This document shows, piece by piece, positions 18,330 to 26,591 of a stretch of DNA of 64,000 nt; the first letter of the stretch is position 1, and each line of letters begins with the position of its first letter. Below the pieces are notes generated by a model. The model was not told the DNA's origin. It made no database searches and saw nothing but the letters and a program-made list of their open reading frames with translations. The DNA is from Timonella corticicola. Its GTDB lineage: Bacteria; Actinomycetota; Actinomycetes; Actinomycetales; Cellulomonadaceae. The position numbers were made by a program, and so were the translations under genes. Location: positions 248,001 to 312,000 of the forward strand of contig NZ_JBHUOP010000003.1 in the NCBI RefSeq assembly GCF_042683685.1, read 5' to 3'.

Positions 18330-18373
18330 TGAGATCCTCCTTGTGAGAAAACCACGCCTCTGTGGTTAGCAGC

Positions 18374-18402
18374 AACCTATCCACGCGAAATAACAAAGTC
18401 AA
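18374..18402 (-). promoter_or_regulatory. Promoter of the sugar-uptake operon
   Basis: On the minus strand a -35 TTGACT (18397-18402) and a -10 TAGGTT (18374-18379) are separated by 17 bases and lie about 45 bases upstream of the binding-protein start. The sequence around it is A/T-rich, and the AAGTTTT half-site at 18401-18407 recurs 21 bases away at 18422-18428, two helical turns, which may be where the divergent LacI protein binds. Confidence 0.55.
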
Positions 18403-18412
18403 GTTTTATCAT

Positions 18413-18442
18413 TTGATTGGAAAGTTTTCGTTATGCTAAAAT
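18413..18442 (+). promoter_or_regulatory. Promoter of the LacI-family gene with possible operator
   Basis: TTGATT (18413-18418) and TAAAAT (18437-18442) are 18 bases apart, about 35 bases before the GTG start at 18477. Between them GAAAGTTTTC is a near-palindrome (8 of 10 positions symmetric), a plausible LacI-family autoregulatory site, though it lacks the usual central CG. Confidence 0.45.
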
Positions 18443-18476
18443 CTCATTACCTTCTCTCCTAGGATCCAAGACTGCC

Positions 18477-19529
18477 GTGAACGACACTTCAACCTCTCGA
18501 GATTCAACACCGCCTGACACTCGGAAAACCGCAACACTCGACACCATCGCTGCGGAGGCATCGGTGTCCCTGTCTACGGTGTCCAAGGTCCTCAATCATC
18601 GCAAAGGGATATCCGAACAAACCCGAGAAAGAGTTTGGGAGGTCCTCCAAACTTACGGGTACGAGAAACCAGGAGCACAACTAGATTTCGCTCCCTACAT
18701 CGACCTGGTATTCGAGTCGCTAGATGGTGAATGGCCGATTGAACTCATCCGCGGGGCTGCTAAAGTGGCGCGCGAGTACGGCATGACCACAAATGTGCGC
18801 GAGACTGGAGTTCTCCATGGCGTCGATGCTTCCTGGAGTCGAGATACAACTACTCGTCCGCCATGCGGCGTCATCTTGGTTTCACTCATGCTCAGCGAAT
18901 CCGACAAGGCTCAATTGCGCGCCAAAAAGGTCCCCTTCGTTATCGTTGATCCAGTTGGAAACTCAGCATCAGACGTACCGTCCGTCGGTTCAACGAACTG
19001 GGCCGGTGGAATGACAGCAACCCGCCATCTTATAGAACTAGGACACAAACGAATCGGCGTCGTGGCGGGATATGAAAACCTTATGGCCACGCGGGCGCGT
19101 GTATCAGGGTTCCGCGCCGCTATGGACGCGGCAGGGCTGAAGATTGATGAAACACTCATCTATACCGGACCCATAGAGATGGAGGCAGACCCAACAGCTG
19201 CGCTAAGTTTACTCAATCACACGAAACGCCCCACCGCTATTTTCGCCACCAGTGATGTCAAGGCGCTAGGTGTGTATGAAGCCGCCCGCCAACTGGGCCT
19301 TTCGATCCCTGAAGATCTCTCGGTTGTTGGATACGACAATCTTTCCTTCACGCAGTGGTCCGGTCCACCCATGACCACTATCCGCCAAAATCTCAAGGAG
19401 ATGGCAATGGAAGCCGCGAAAATGATAGTCAGTTTCCGAGAGAAGCCGGAGACAACGGTGGACAGGATCGAACTAGCGACATCAATCGTGGTGCGAAGGA
19501 GCACAGCGGCGCCCCGAGCAAAATCCTAG
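18477..19529 (+). CDS. LacI-family transcriptional regulator
   Basis: 350 residues from the GTG at 18477; an open frame back to 18417 overlaps the promoter and is not used. The HTH reads TLDTIAAEASVSLSTVSKVLNHRKGISEQTRERV, followed by a periplasmic-binding-like effector domain with VPSVGSTNWAGGMTATRHLIELGHKRIGVV and VVGYDNLSFTQWSGPPMTTI. Such regulators usually repress sugar genes until the inducer binds. It is divergent from the five-gene uptake operon, which is its most likely target; the uronate genes beyond it could also be controlled. Confidence 0.93.
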   Translation: MNDTSTSRDSTPPDTRKTATLDTIAAEASVSLSTVSKVLNHRKGISEQTRERVWEVLQTYGYEKPGAQLDFAPYIDLVFESLDGEWPIELIRGAAKVAREYGMTTNVRETGVLHGVDASWSRDTTTRPPCGVILVSLMLSESDKAQLRAKKVPFVIVDPVGNSASDVPSVGSTNWAGGMTATRHLIELGHKRIGVVAGYENLMATRARVSGFRAAMDAAGLKIDETLIYTGPIEMEADPTAALSLLNHTKRPTAIFATSDVKALGVYEAARQLGLSIPEDLSVVGYDNLSFTQWSGPPMTTIRQNLKEMAMEAAKMIVSFREKPETTVDRIELATSIVVRRSTAAPRAKS

Positions 19530-19553
19530 GGGCGACCGCTAGCATGCTTGAGG

Positions 19554-19925
19554 CTACTCCGTTACCGAATGTTCAGGAGCATGCCAGTTGTTCTCTCCGT
19601 CAATCTCGATAATTGACACCAGCAACTCATCCTGCGCAAACCCTAACGAAACCATGTTGTCGACTACTCGTTTGTAGAAAGCGCGCTTGTCGTCAGGGGT
19701 GTATCCGAAGGAAGCGAGGATCTGAATCAGAATCAGTTCGGACCGCTGAGCCCCTGGATAAGTTGGGCTAAAGCGGATCTCACCGGGCTGATGCACGGTA
19801 AAGATCTGAAAGAGGTCGTCGTCCTCCATGTTGAGTCCCTGCACCAGGCTGAGGTGTAGAGCATCGCCGATCTCGGGGATACGTGTGCGGAACTTTTCGT
19901 CAAGATCAACCCTGACATGAGGCAT
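19554..19925 (-). CDS. Tautomerase-superfamily protein
   Basis: 123 residues from the ATG at 19925, preceded by AAGGAGAA; the longer open frame to 20198 runs through the operator and is rejected. The protein starts Met-Pro, so Pro becomes the N-terminal catalytic residue after Met removal, as in 4-oxalocrotonate tautomerase relatives. The rest (LVQGLNMEDDDLFQIFTVH, ILIQILASFGYTPDDKRAFYKRVVDNM, VSIIEIDGENNWH) matches the longer fused-tautomerase group. It converges with the LacI gene and is divergent from the Gfo/Idh-ManD pair, suggesting a step in sugar-acid isomerisation. Substrate unknown. Confidence 0.85.
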   Translation of the reverse strand: MPHVRVDLDEKFRTRIPEIGDALHLSLVQGLNMEDDDLFQIFTVHQPGEIRFSPTYPGAQRSELILIQILASFGYTPDDKRAFYKRVVDNMVSLGFAQDELLVSIIEIDGENNWHAPEHSVTE

Positions 19926-19992
19926 TTTCTTCTCCTTTGTTGAGTACATTGAGGCTTGCGTCAACACACTATTTTCTTTACTCGGTTTCGTC

Positions 19993-20032
19993 AACATTTC
20001 TCTTGTGTTCAGAAATGTTTCGCATCTATACT
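19993..20032 (+). promoter_or_regulatory. Operator and promoter of the Gfo/Idh-ManD operon
   Basis: A 9-base perfect inverted repeat, AACATTTCT (19993-20001) and AGAAATGTT (20011-20019), is separated by 9 bases. A -35 TTGTGT (20003-20008) lies in its spacer and a -10 TATACT (20027-20032) follows at 18 bases, so a bound protein would cover the promoter. It lies between the divergent tautomerase and dehydrogenase genes and could serve both. Confidence 0.6.
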
Positions 20033-20124
20033 GTGTACTGATGAGCCGTAAGCAGTTCGGCGACGGGTGCAACGCCCTCCAAATTTCATACGTAGGGCGA
20101 TTCCCTGCAGAGAGAAGTTGAAAC

Positions 20125-21237
20125 ATGAACCGCGACACACTAGGCGTAGGAATCGTCGGAGCAGGTGTTATCAGCCAGGAGTACCTGAATAACCTCAAAC
20201 GTATGCCTCACCTAGACGTACGTTGGGTAGCTGACCAAGACATCAATCGCGCCGCGAGTCGTGCGCAACAGTTTGGGGTCCCTCATGCCGGCACGGTTGA
20301 CGACATGTTGGCTGACACCAGCGTAGACATCGTTGTTAACTTAACGATTCCTGCTGCACACCACGAAATAAGCAGTCGCGCCATCGAAGCCGGAAAAAAT
20401 GTCTGGTCTGAAAAGCCTTTGTCTCTCGATGTCAAATCCGGACGGGAACTACTAGAGCAGGCAAAGCACCGAGGCGTTCGTATCGCCTCTGCCCCAGACA
20501 CCATTTTGGGCGCGGGCTTTCAAAATGCGTTGCGCCTTGTCTCAAGTGGGGCCATAGGCACGCCGATCACCGCGACAGCCATTTTCCAGACAGATGGACC
20601 CGAGTCTTGGCACCCTGCTCCCGCTTTCTTGTATGCCCAAGGTGCCGGTCCGCTTTTCGACATCGGCCCATATTACTTAGCGGCACTCGCTCAGATCCTC
20701 GGTCCTGCCCGATCTGTCAGCGCTGTTGGCACCCGGTCACGCGACACCCGCACTATCGCGTCAGGCCCAAACGCTGGCACGACTTTCCCAGTCGAGGTAT
20801 TTACTCACGTATCCGCCCTAATTACTTTCGAGACAGGCAGCACCGCTCAAGTCACACTGAGCTTTGACTCGTCGCTTCCTCGGGCAGGTATCGTTGAAAT
20901 TTCCGGCACCGAAGGAACCCTAGCTTTTCCCGATCCCAATGAGTTTGCAGGTGCCACCCACTTGTGGCGACGCGGCGCCAATCAACCCGAAGTTGTCCCC
21001 TCACCGACCTTTGATTGGTCACGAGGCATCGGTGTAAGCAATCTGGCATCGTCTCTGCTCAGTGGCCAAATAGAGCACGCCAACGGGAACTTTGCCTTGC
21101 ACGTGCTGGACATTATGGAGTCCATCAACGAAGCCGCCGTTAGCAATCAAGTAGTCGAGATATCCAGTCGATTCATTCCCACCGCACCACTATCAGCGGG
21201 ATGGGACCCTGCCAAACCAAACAACGAAGGAAAATGA
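20125..21237 (+). CDS. Gfo/Idh/MocA-family NAD(P)-dependent sugar oxidoreductase
   Basis: 370 residues. The N-terminal Rossmann fold shows VGIVGAGVISQEYL for dinucleotide binding and the family's EKP motif in VWSEKPLSLDV. The C-terminal alpha/beta domain includes PLFDIGPYYLAAL, the usual substrate-site segment with Asp and Tyr. The enzymes oxidise or reduce sugar or sugar-acid carbons. The stop overlaps the start of the ManD-family gene, so the two steps are probably consecutive, for example a keto-sugar acid reduction paired with a dehydration. Exact substrate not determined. Confidence 0.9.
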   Translation: MNRDTLGVGIVGAGVISQEYLNNLKRMPHLDVRWVADQDINRAASRAQQFGVPHAGTVDDMLADTSVDIVVNLTIPAAHHEISSRAIEAGKNVWSEKPLSLDVKSGRELLEQAKHRGVRIASAPDTILGAGFQNALRLVSSGAIGTPITATAIFQTDGPESWHPAPAFLYAQGAGPLFDIGPYYLAALAQILGPARSVSAVGTRSRDTRTIASGPNAGTTFPVEVFTHVSALITFETGSTAQVTLSFDSSLPRAGIVEISGTEGTLAFPDPNEFAGATHLWRRGANQPEVVPSPTFDWSRGIGVSNLASSLLSGQIEHANGNFALHVLDIMESINEAAVSNQVVEISSRFIPTAPLSAGWDPAKPNNEGK

Positions 21238-22439
21238 CTATGTTCATCGAAAAAATCGATGTCTTCTGCACCTCACCGGGCCGCACATTCGTCACCGTGC
21301 GAATCACAACCTCCGACGGCGTAGTCGGTTATGGTGACTCTACCCTCAATGGCCGTGAGCAAGCCGTTGCAACCTACCTTCGTGACCATCTCGTTCCTAT
21401 GCTCATTGGACACGAGGATGGTGCCATAGAATCATGCTGGCAGCTCCTCTACCGGGGAGTCTACTGGCGGCGCGGTGCCATAACGATGGCAGCAATTGCG
21501 GGTATCGACATGGCGTTGTGGGACATTAAAGCGAAGCGTGCCAACATACCTCTATATCAACTCTTGGGAGGCCGCAGCCGCACTGGATGCCTTGCTTATG
21601 GACATGCTTTTGGTAAAGACATTCCAAATCTTGTCGAACATGCCCACGGACTGCTGGAACAAGGTTTCAAGGCCGTCCGGTTGCAAGCTGGAATTCCCGG
21701 CCACGACTCAAACTACGGGGTCCCTCTACCCAATCAAGTCGACCAAGGGAACCTGCCTGTCACAGAATACTGGGACACTCCGTCCTACCTTCGTTTCATC
21801 CCAGAAGTATTCTCTGCAGCCCGGAGCGAGCTCGGTGAGGAGGTCCACCTGTTACATGACTCCCATCATCGTCTACGGCCAATCGAGGCTGCACGGCTCG
21901 CACAGGACCTCGAACCATACCGTCTCTTCTGGCTCGAAGACTGTGTCCCGGCGGAGAATCAAGAAGTGTACCGACTCATACGAAGTAAGACAGTCACCCC
22001 ACTGGCGGTCGGCGAGGTCTTCAATACCGTTTGGGACGCTCAAACTCTCGTTACCGAACAACTCATAGATTACCTTCGTATGTCTATCACTCATGGCGGA
22101 GGCATCACTGCCATGCGGAAGATATTCGACTTTGCTTCCATTTACCAGGTACGCTCTGGCATCCACGGACCCGAAGATGTCTCGCCGATAGGCATGGCTG
22201 CGGCTATCCACCTTGACACTGCGCTCCACAACTTCGGTATCCAAGAATACTCGGGGTATCAATCACTATCCATGGATGTCTTCACTCCGGATTTCACGTT
22301 CGAATCCGGCATGCTCTTCCCCGGGGAAGCCCCTGGACTCGGTGTCTCGTATGACGAAGAACTAGCCAATGCCTACCCATACGAGCGATCCTACCTACCT
22401 ATCAACAGGCTCCGTGACGGCTCTGTGCACGACTGGTAG
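21234..22439 (+). CDS. ManD/RspA-family sugar-acid dehydratase (enolase superfamily)
   Basis: 401 residues, close to the size of D-mannonate dehydratase ManD. The ATG at 21234 overlaps the upstream stop and has GAAGGAAA before it. Metal ligands are visible in LLHDSHHRL (Asp), FWLEDCVP (Glu) and AVGEVFN (Glu); the ending PYERSYLPINRLRDGSVHDW is typical of the family. Members dehydrate D-mannonate and/or D-gluconate, or have little activity, so substrate should not be assumed. The context with a Gfo/Idh dehydrogenase, tautomerase and sugar importer points to catabolism of uronates released from plant or host glycans. Confidence 0.9.
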   Translation: MTMFIEKIDVFCTSPGRTFVTVRITTSDGVVGYGDSTLNGREQAVATYLRDHLVPMLIGHEDGAIESCWQLLYRGVYWRRGAITMAAIAGIDMALWDIKAKRANIPLYQLLGGRSRTGCLAYGHAFGKDIPNLVEHAHGLLEQGFKAVRLQAGIPGHDSNYGVPLPNQVDQGNLPVTEYWDTPSYLRFIPEVFSAARSELGEEVHLLHDSHHRLRPIEAARLAQDLEPYRLFWLEDCVPAENQEVYRLIRSKTVTPLAVGEVFNTVWDAQTLVTEQLIDYLRMSITHGGGITAMRKIFDFASIYQVRSGIHGPEDVSPIGMAAAIHLDTALHNFGIQEYSGYQSLSMDVFTPDFTFESGMLFPGEAPGLGVSYDEELANAYPYERSYLPINRLRDGSVHDW

Positions 22440-22549
22440 CGAGATTTTTGCTGAGGGGTTGTCGCGCATCACTAACAGCAGCCCGTCACTGAGGGCTCTT
22501 CGGAACGCTTCCGCTTAGCGCGCCAACTATCGCTCTACAGGCCAGCTCC

Positions 22550-22705
22550 ATGCGTATCAACGCAATCAGTCGATTTTCCACCCGTGCTGGAGTGTATTCG
22601 ATTGACGACGAGCTGGTTAGGTCAATCTCTGAAGCACGCAGGCGGGGGCGCAGTTTGCGTCAGCTACTTTGTTGTCAAGCATTCACGCCGCTCGTCGAGC
22701 ACTGA
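22550..22705 (+). CDS. Possible small protein or gene remnant, 51 residues
   Basis: ATG at 22550 opens a 51-residue frame with SIDDELVRSISEARRRGRSLRQLL, which looks like an amphipathic basic helix, and ends five bases before a 20-bp hairpin. There is no clear ribosome site and I recognise no family. It may be the tail of a decayed gene rather than a functional one. Confidence 0.25.
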   Translation: MRINAISRFSTRAGVYSIDDELVRSISEARRRGRSLRQLLCCQAFTPLVEH

Positions 22706-22709
22706 TAAA

Positions 22710-22752
22710 GATGAAATGGGTGCCCACACGCTGTGTGGGCACCCATTTCATC
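22710..22752. terminator. Perfect 20-bp hairpin
   Basis: Arms 22710-22729 and 22733-22752 pair without mismatch around a 3-base loop (GCT). There is no T-tract after it on the plus strand. It could terminate both converging transcripts. Confidence 0.6.
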
Positions 22753-22917
22753 GTTGAACTATATGGTTTTGTCCGACATCCAAGTGCACCTTGACCGGAT
22801 CCAACGTACCGAACACACGGGTGTCGTCCTACCTGCAGCGCAGGATGACCGCCTAGAGCTGGCACGTGCGGGGGTCGCGGCAGACCTCAGCACACACATG
22901 ATGCACCATCATCAAAA

Positions 22918-22953
22918 CGAGGCGCTCAACTGGACTTCCAGTTGAGCGCCTCG
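22918..22953. terminator. Perfect 16-bp hairpin
   Basis: Arms 22918-22933 and 22938-22953 enclose ACTT. It lies about 75 bases beyond the stop of the membrane GH3 gene on the minus strand, with a short run of T after it on that strand (complement of AAAA at 22914-22917), so it is a reasonable intrinsic terminator for that gene. Confidence 0.6.
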
Positions 22954-23028
22954 AGCGAGAAGGACAGAAGCCATGCTCGGCACCTATCGGCCTAGTCAAA
23001 GATAGATTGGCTGGCCGTTTGGGCCTGT

Positions 23029-26000
23029 TTAGGCAGAGACCTCTTGGGTTTGAACGGCCTTGTTGGGCCAAAACCTGCGAACCGTGAAGCCCACCAGAAG
23101 GAGCAAGATCAACGAGCCACCGATGTTCACTCCCAAACGGATCATGTCCGTTGTTTTGAAGGCTTCAACAAACACACTGCCAGGCATAGCACCGTTCATC
23201 GCGTTTGAATGCGCCATCGTGTAAAGCACGCGGTGCATTGCATCGCGACCATACTTGTACTCGGCAGGGTTGTCCTTATCAAACTCATACCGCGCAGATT
23301 CACGCAATGCGGTCAACTTTGCATCCGCACCAGACTCAATCATCTGGTAAGCATCCATGAAGACACCTGTGTTGGCGTTGTCCGTGATAATGAACCCGTT
23401 GAATCCCCATTCATCACGCAGCAGCTCGGTAATGAGTGGGTAATGACCACCCGTCCACGTGAACCCGAGTCTATTAAACGCAGTCATCACTGCTTGGCTA
23501 GCGCGAACCGTTGTATTTGCTTGACTTAATGTGCCGTCTTCCCCCTGAGCCACATAGTCGACTTTCACATCCCCGGCTTTGATACTCATCTCGAATGGCA
23601 TCAGATAAATCTCGCGGATTGCCTGCTCGTTAGACCAGGTTGCTAAACCAAACTGCCCAGCTCGGTCTCCACGGTGATTCTCTTGCTCATTGATCGCGAA
23701 GTGTTTGATGAAGGTATACATACCCTTCTCTGATGCGCCAAGGGCCGACTTGGAGCCGACAACCCCAGAAAGCCACGCATCTTCTGAATAGTATTCACCG
23801 TTACGACCGCTAAACGGCGTGCGGTGGATATTCATCGCTGGAGCGTACCAACCGTTTGCGCCACCGACCAGTGATTCGTTACCGATCAGCTTTCCATAGT
23901 CGTAGGCAAGTTCATCATTCCACGTCTGTGCAAGCATCATTGGGCTTGGGTACATGCGGCCAGTACCACCATAGATAAGACCAGATGCCGTATCAGCGTC
24001 AAGACCAAAAGGCTTGTTGACCGAGTCAAGGAAAGGCGTTCCGTAACCGGACCATGTGATGATGTCTTGGTAGTCCTCTGGAGTCAACTGATCAAGTAAC
24101 TGATCCCACTTCGGATCGTCGAAATCTAGACCGCGCAACTCAATGAGCGTCAGACCATTCTTTTGACCATAGACAGGTGTATCAGTGATTGACGATGGGT
24201 CTGTAGGATTGAGTGAATCGAACGAATCGAGTTTCGCTAAGTCTTCGTCGCTGATCTTCTTAACTCGAGTAAACGAAGCTGGCGTACCATCAGCGTTCGT
24301 TCCGTTAATTTCGTTGCCCCACTCACTAATATGCCGCTCGTCAGGCTCACCATCTGGAACAGGCCACGTACCCATCCAATCCGATCGCGACAAGAACTCA
24401 CCATCACCACGAGCGTCATCGAAGAGATTCTTAATGCTGGTTCCTGTAACAGGATCTACCGCATAAGTGGTGGCATCAATTTCGCTTATCTTTGGATTGT
24501 AAAGACTCACAAGAGCTGCGTCACCATTCGACGTCATCCCATCTGCAACCGTCTTTCCCTTGACCGCAAGGATGTTGTTGACGGCTTCATGTGCGTTGAT
24601 ACCGGCAGTCAGGTAGTAGTCGCCAGGCTCAAGAATGTATGTTCCAGTGTTGAGGGAGTCGTACGATTTCAACTGACTCTCATCAATTTCAATGGAAACA
24701 GTAGTCGACTCACCCGGAGCCAACTCAGGTGTTTTTCCCATTCCGATGAGCGAAACGGCTGACTTCTCGATACGGTTTGCTACGTCATAGTCCGTGTAAG
24801 GGCTCTGCATGTAGATTCCAACTACATCACGACCGGGAACATCGCCTGTGTTCGTAACTGTGACGTGTGCCGTAGCTTTCTTACCTTCCCAATTAACGTC
24901 ATAGTCAGTCCAGTCAAAGGACGTGTAGGAAATTCCGTATCCAAATGGATATACGACTTCGGAAGCATAGTCAAAGTCGCCCGCATTGCCTTGACCAAGC
25001 ACAAAGTCTTCATACCGTGTTTCGTAGTAACGGTATCCAACGTAAATGCCTTCCGCATACGTGACATAGTTATATTTGGTGAGTTCTCCCGCGCTATCAA
25101 CATACTGATAACTACCAAAGTTTTGCGCCGCAGGAGAGTTAGCCGCGTCTGCAGCGTAGGTGTCTACAGTGCGACCCGACGGATTAACAGCACCAGATAA
25201 AACACTAGCAACCTGTTCACGAGTTCGCTGTGAGACAACAACAGAGCGAATGTTGGGGAATTGGTCCACCCAGTCTAGCTCGATAGCGGCGTTTGCTTTC
25301 ACGAGCAAGATAACGTTGTCGAAGTTATCATTCAGATAGGAAAGGATCTCCAACTCAGTCGAATCGGGTTCGACATACGAACGCACTTTGTCCTCAGCGC
25401 TTTCAGCATGATTGTACATTGATCGTGGCATGTCCCGACCTTCACCTGCGACGCGGTCGAAGACATAAATAGGTAGCGTTCCCTCAAGACTTTCCTTAAC
25501 GCCTTTGCCTGCCAGGACACGGTCCAAACTGCACTCGTTAATTGCGAAGTCCTCATCGTCCCCATACCCTATGGAGCCTTCAGCCAAACCACATTCTGAA
25601 CCATCACCCTCTGCATAGAAGGTCCATAGCGCATCATTAACGCTGAACCCAGCGTTACTCAGGGCTGTTTTGAGATCAGTCGGAGGCACCATCCCCGGAA
25701 GCATAAGCCCTCCGGACTGAGGCACGGAATTAGCGCTGAACAAGCTCACCGATGTTCCCGCTTGAAGCGGAAGCAGATTTGACTCGTTCTTCAACAAGAT
25801 CGTTCCCTGCTCGACGATCTCGGCATCGATCCGATCTTGTTCAGCTACCAGTGCATCGCCCTCGTAGTCTTGCTTGTAGTAGTCAAGGTCAAAATCCGCA
25901 GTCTTCACGCCCTTGTTATCGATGTAGTCTCCACGACCAACAAAATTGTCAGCCATGCGGCTATTCTGAGGATCAACGACAAGAATGTTGACCGCCACCA

Positions 26001-26085
26001 TTGTTGCCGCGATCAAGACGGCAACAATACCCGAGGCAACGGTACTTACGACCTTCCTCTTCTTTGACAAGGCCTTTCGTTTCAC
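23029..26085 (-). CDS. GH3-family protein with reversed domains and a membrane segment at each end
   Basis: 1018 residues from the GTG at 26085, which has an ideal AAGGAG site five bases before it; the ATG at 26106 is the alternative. A basic N-terminus leads into one membrane segment (about 18-40), then the sandwich domain (GTILLKNESNLLPL), the glycosidase fibronectin-like region, and last the TIM barrel with ATRMYPSPMMLAQTWN-like segments, FSGRNGEYYSEDAWL, KHFAINEQENHR and FIITDNANTG (predicted nucleophile Asp). A second membrane segment (GGSLILLLLVGFTVRRFW) closes the protein. The Trp that usually follows the nucleophile is replaced by Asn. It would sit on the cell surface with both ends inside. 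Activity is likely but not certain. Confidence 0.88.
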   Translation of the reverse strand: MKRKALSKKRKVVSTVASGIVAVLIAATMVAVNILVVDPQNSRMADNFVGRGDYIDNKGVKTADFDLDYYKQDYEGDALVAEQDRIDAEIVEQGTILLKNESNLLPLQAGTSVSLFSANSVPQSGGLMLPGMVPPTDLKTALSNAGFSVNDALWTFYAEGDGSECGLAEGSIGYGDDEDFAINECSLDRVLAGKGVKESLEGTLPIYVFDRVAGEGRDMPRSMYNHAESAEDKVRSYVEPDSTELEILSYLNDNFDNVILLVKANAAIELDWVDQFPNIRSVVVSQRTREQVASVLSGAVNPSGRTVDTYAADAANSPAAQNFGSYQYVDSAGELTKYNYVTYAEGIYVGYRYYETRYEDFVLGQGNAGDFDYASEVVYPFGYGISYTSFDWTDYDVNWEGKKATAHVTVTNTGDVPGRDVVGIYMQSPYTDYDVANRIEKSAVSLIGMGKTPELAPGESTTVSIEIDESQLKSYDSLNTGTYILEPGDYYLTAGINAHEAVNNILAVKGKTVADGMTSNGDAALVSLYNPKISEIDATTYAVDPVTGTSIKNLFDDARGDGEFLSRSDWMGTWPVPDGEPDERHISEWGNEINGTNADGTPASFTRVKKISDEDLAKLDSFDSLNPTDPSSITDTPVYGQKNGLTLIELRGLDFDDPKWDQLLDQLTPEDYQDIITWSGYGTPFLDSVNKPFGLDADTASGLIYGGTGRMYPSPMMLAQTWNDELAYDYGKLIGNESLVGGANGWYAPAMNIHRTPFSGRNGEYYSEDAWLSGVVGSKSALGASEKGMYTFIKHFAINEQENHRGDRAGQFGLATWSNEQAIREIYLMPFEMSIKAGDVKVDYVAQGEDGTLSQANTTVRASQAVMTAFNRLGFTWTGGHYPLITELLRDEWGFNGFIITDNANTGVFMDAYQMIESGADAKLTALRESARYEFDKDNPAEYKYGRDAMHRVLYTMAHSNAMNGAMPGSVFVEAFKTTDMIRLGVNIGGSLILLLLVGFTVRRFWPNKAVQTQEVSA

Positions 26086-26591
26086 TTCTCTCCTTAGTCC
26101 GCGCATGAGGTTCCACCACTCAACATAGAACTAAAACATCTCTGTCCTAGGTCTTAGCAAAAAATCTGATGGAACCCACTTCTGGATGGACATAAACCCT
26201 AGGTTTCGTCCTCCTATAACGTAAAGGCCACCTGCCGTGTTTTGGTGGGCCGCTGCATGAACTGTCGATTTTCGCGTACGATCCGTTGAACTCTCGTCGA
26301 AAATGCAGGTGAGCGCTTGGCGCTGCTTTACACACTGCCACGCAACCAGCCGTCATAAAGACATCTTTGCAAGCATACGGTTATGAATCCTCTGCGAAAG
26401 ATCTCTCCTGTGGATTTCGTAAAACTGGTGCACCGTTCTGCCTCAAGACCAACAATGTATGCAGGATTAACGACCATTCGTGTAACCGCGAACTGACTCC
26501 ATGGTCTTCACGGATAGTGTGAACCGAACAATGTTTTGCGGCTTTTCATTGATACCAATGTAGCTATCTCTTGCACAGCGAAGGAGACTCC
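26086..26591. other. Intergenic region between divergent GH3 genes, about 500 bases
   Basis: It must hold promoters for the two divergent GH3 genes. No LacI-type palindrome like the CebR box was found by eye. No RNA gene or open reading frame with protein character is seen. Confidence 0.45.

Larger units (their letters stand above)
22440..23028. other. Intergenic region, 589 bases, with two strong hairpins
   Basis: It lies between the convergent ManD-family and membrane GH3 genes. It contains two perfect hairpins listed separately and a 51-residue reading frame (22550-22705). The spacer between hairpins has no convincing gene on either strand. Confidence 0.5.
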
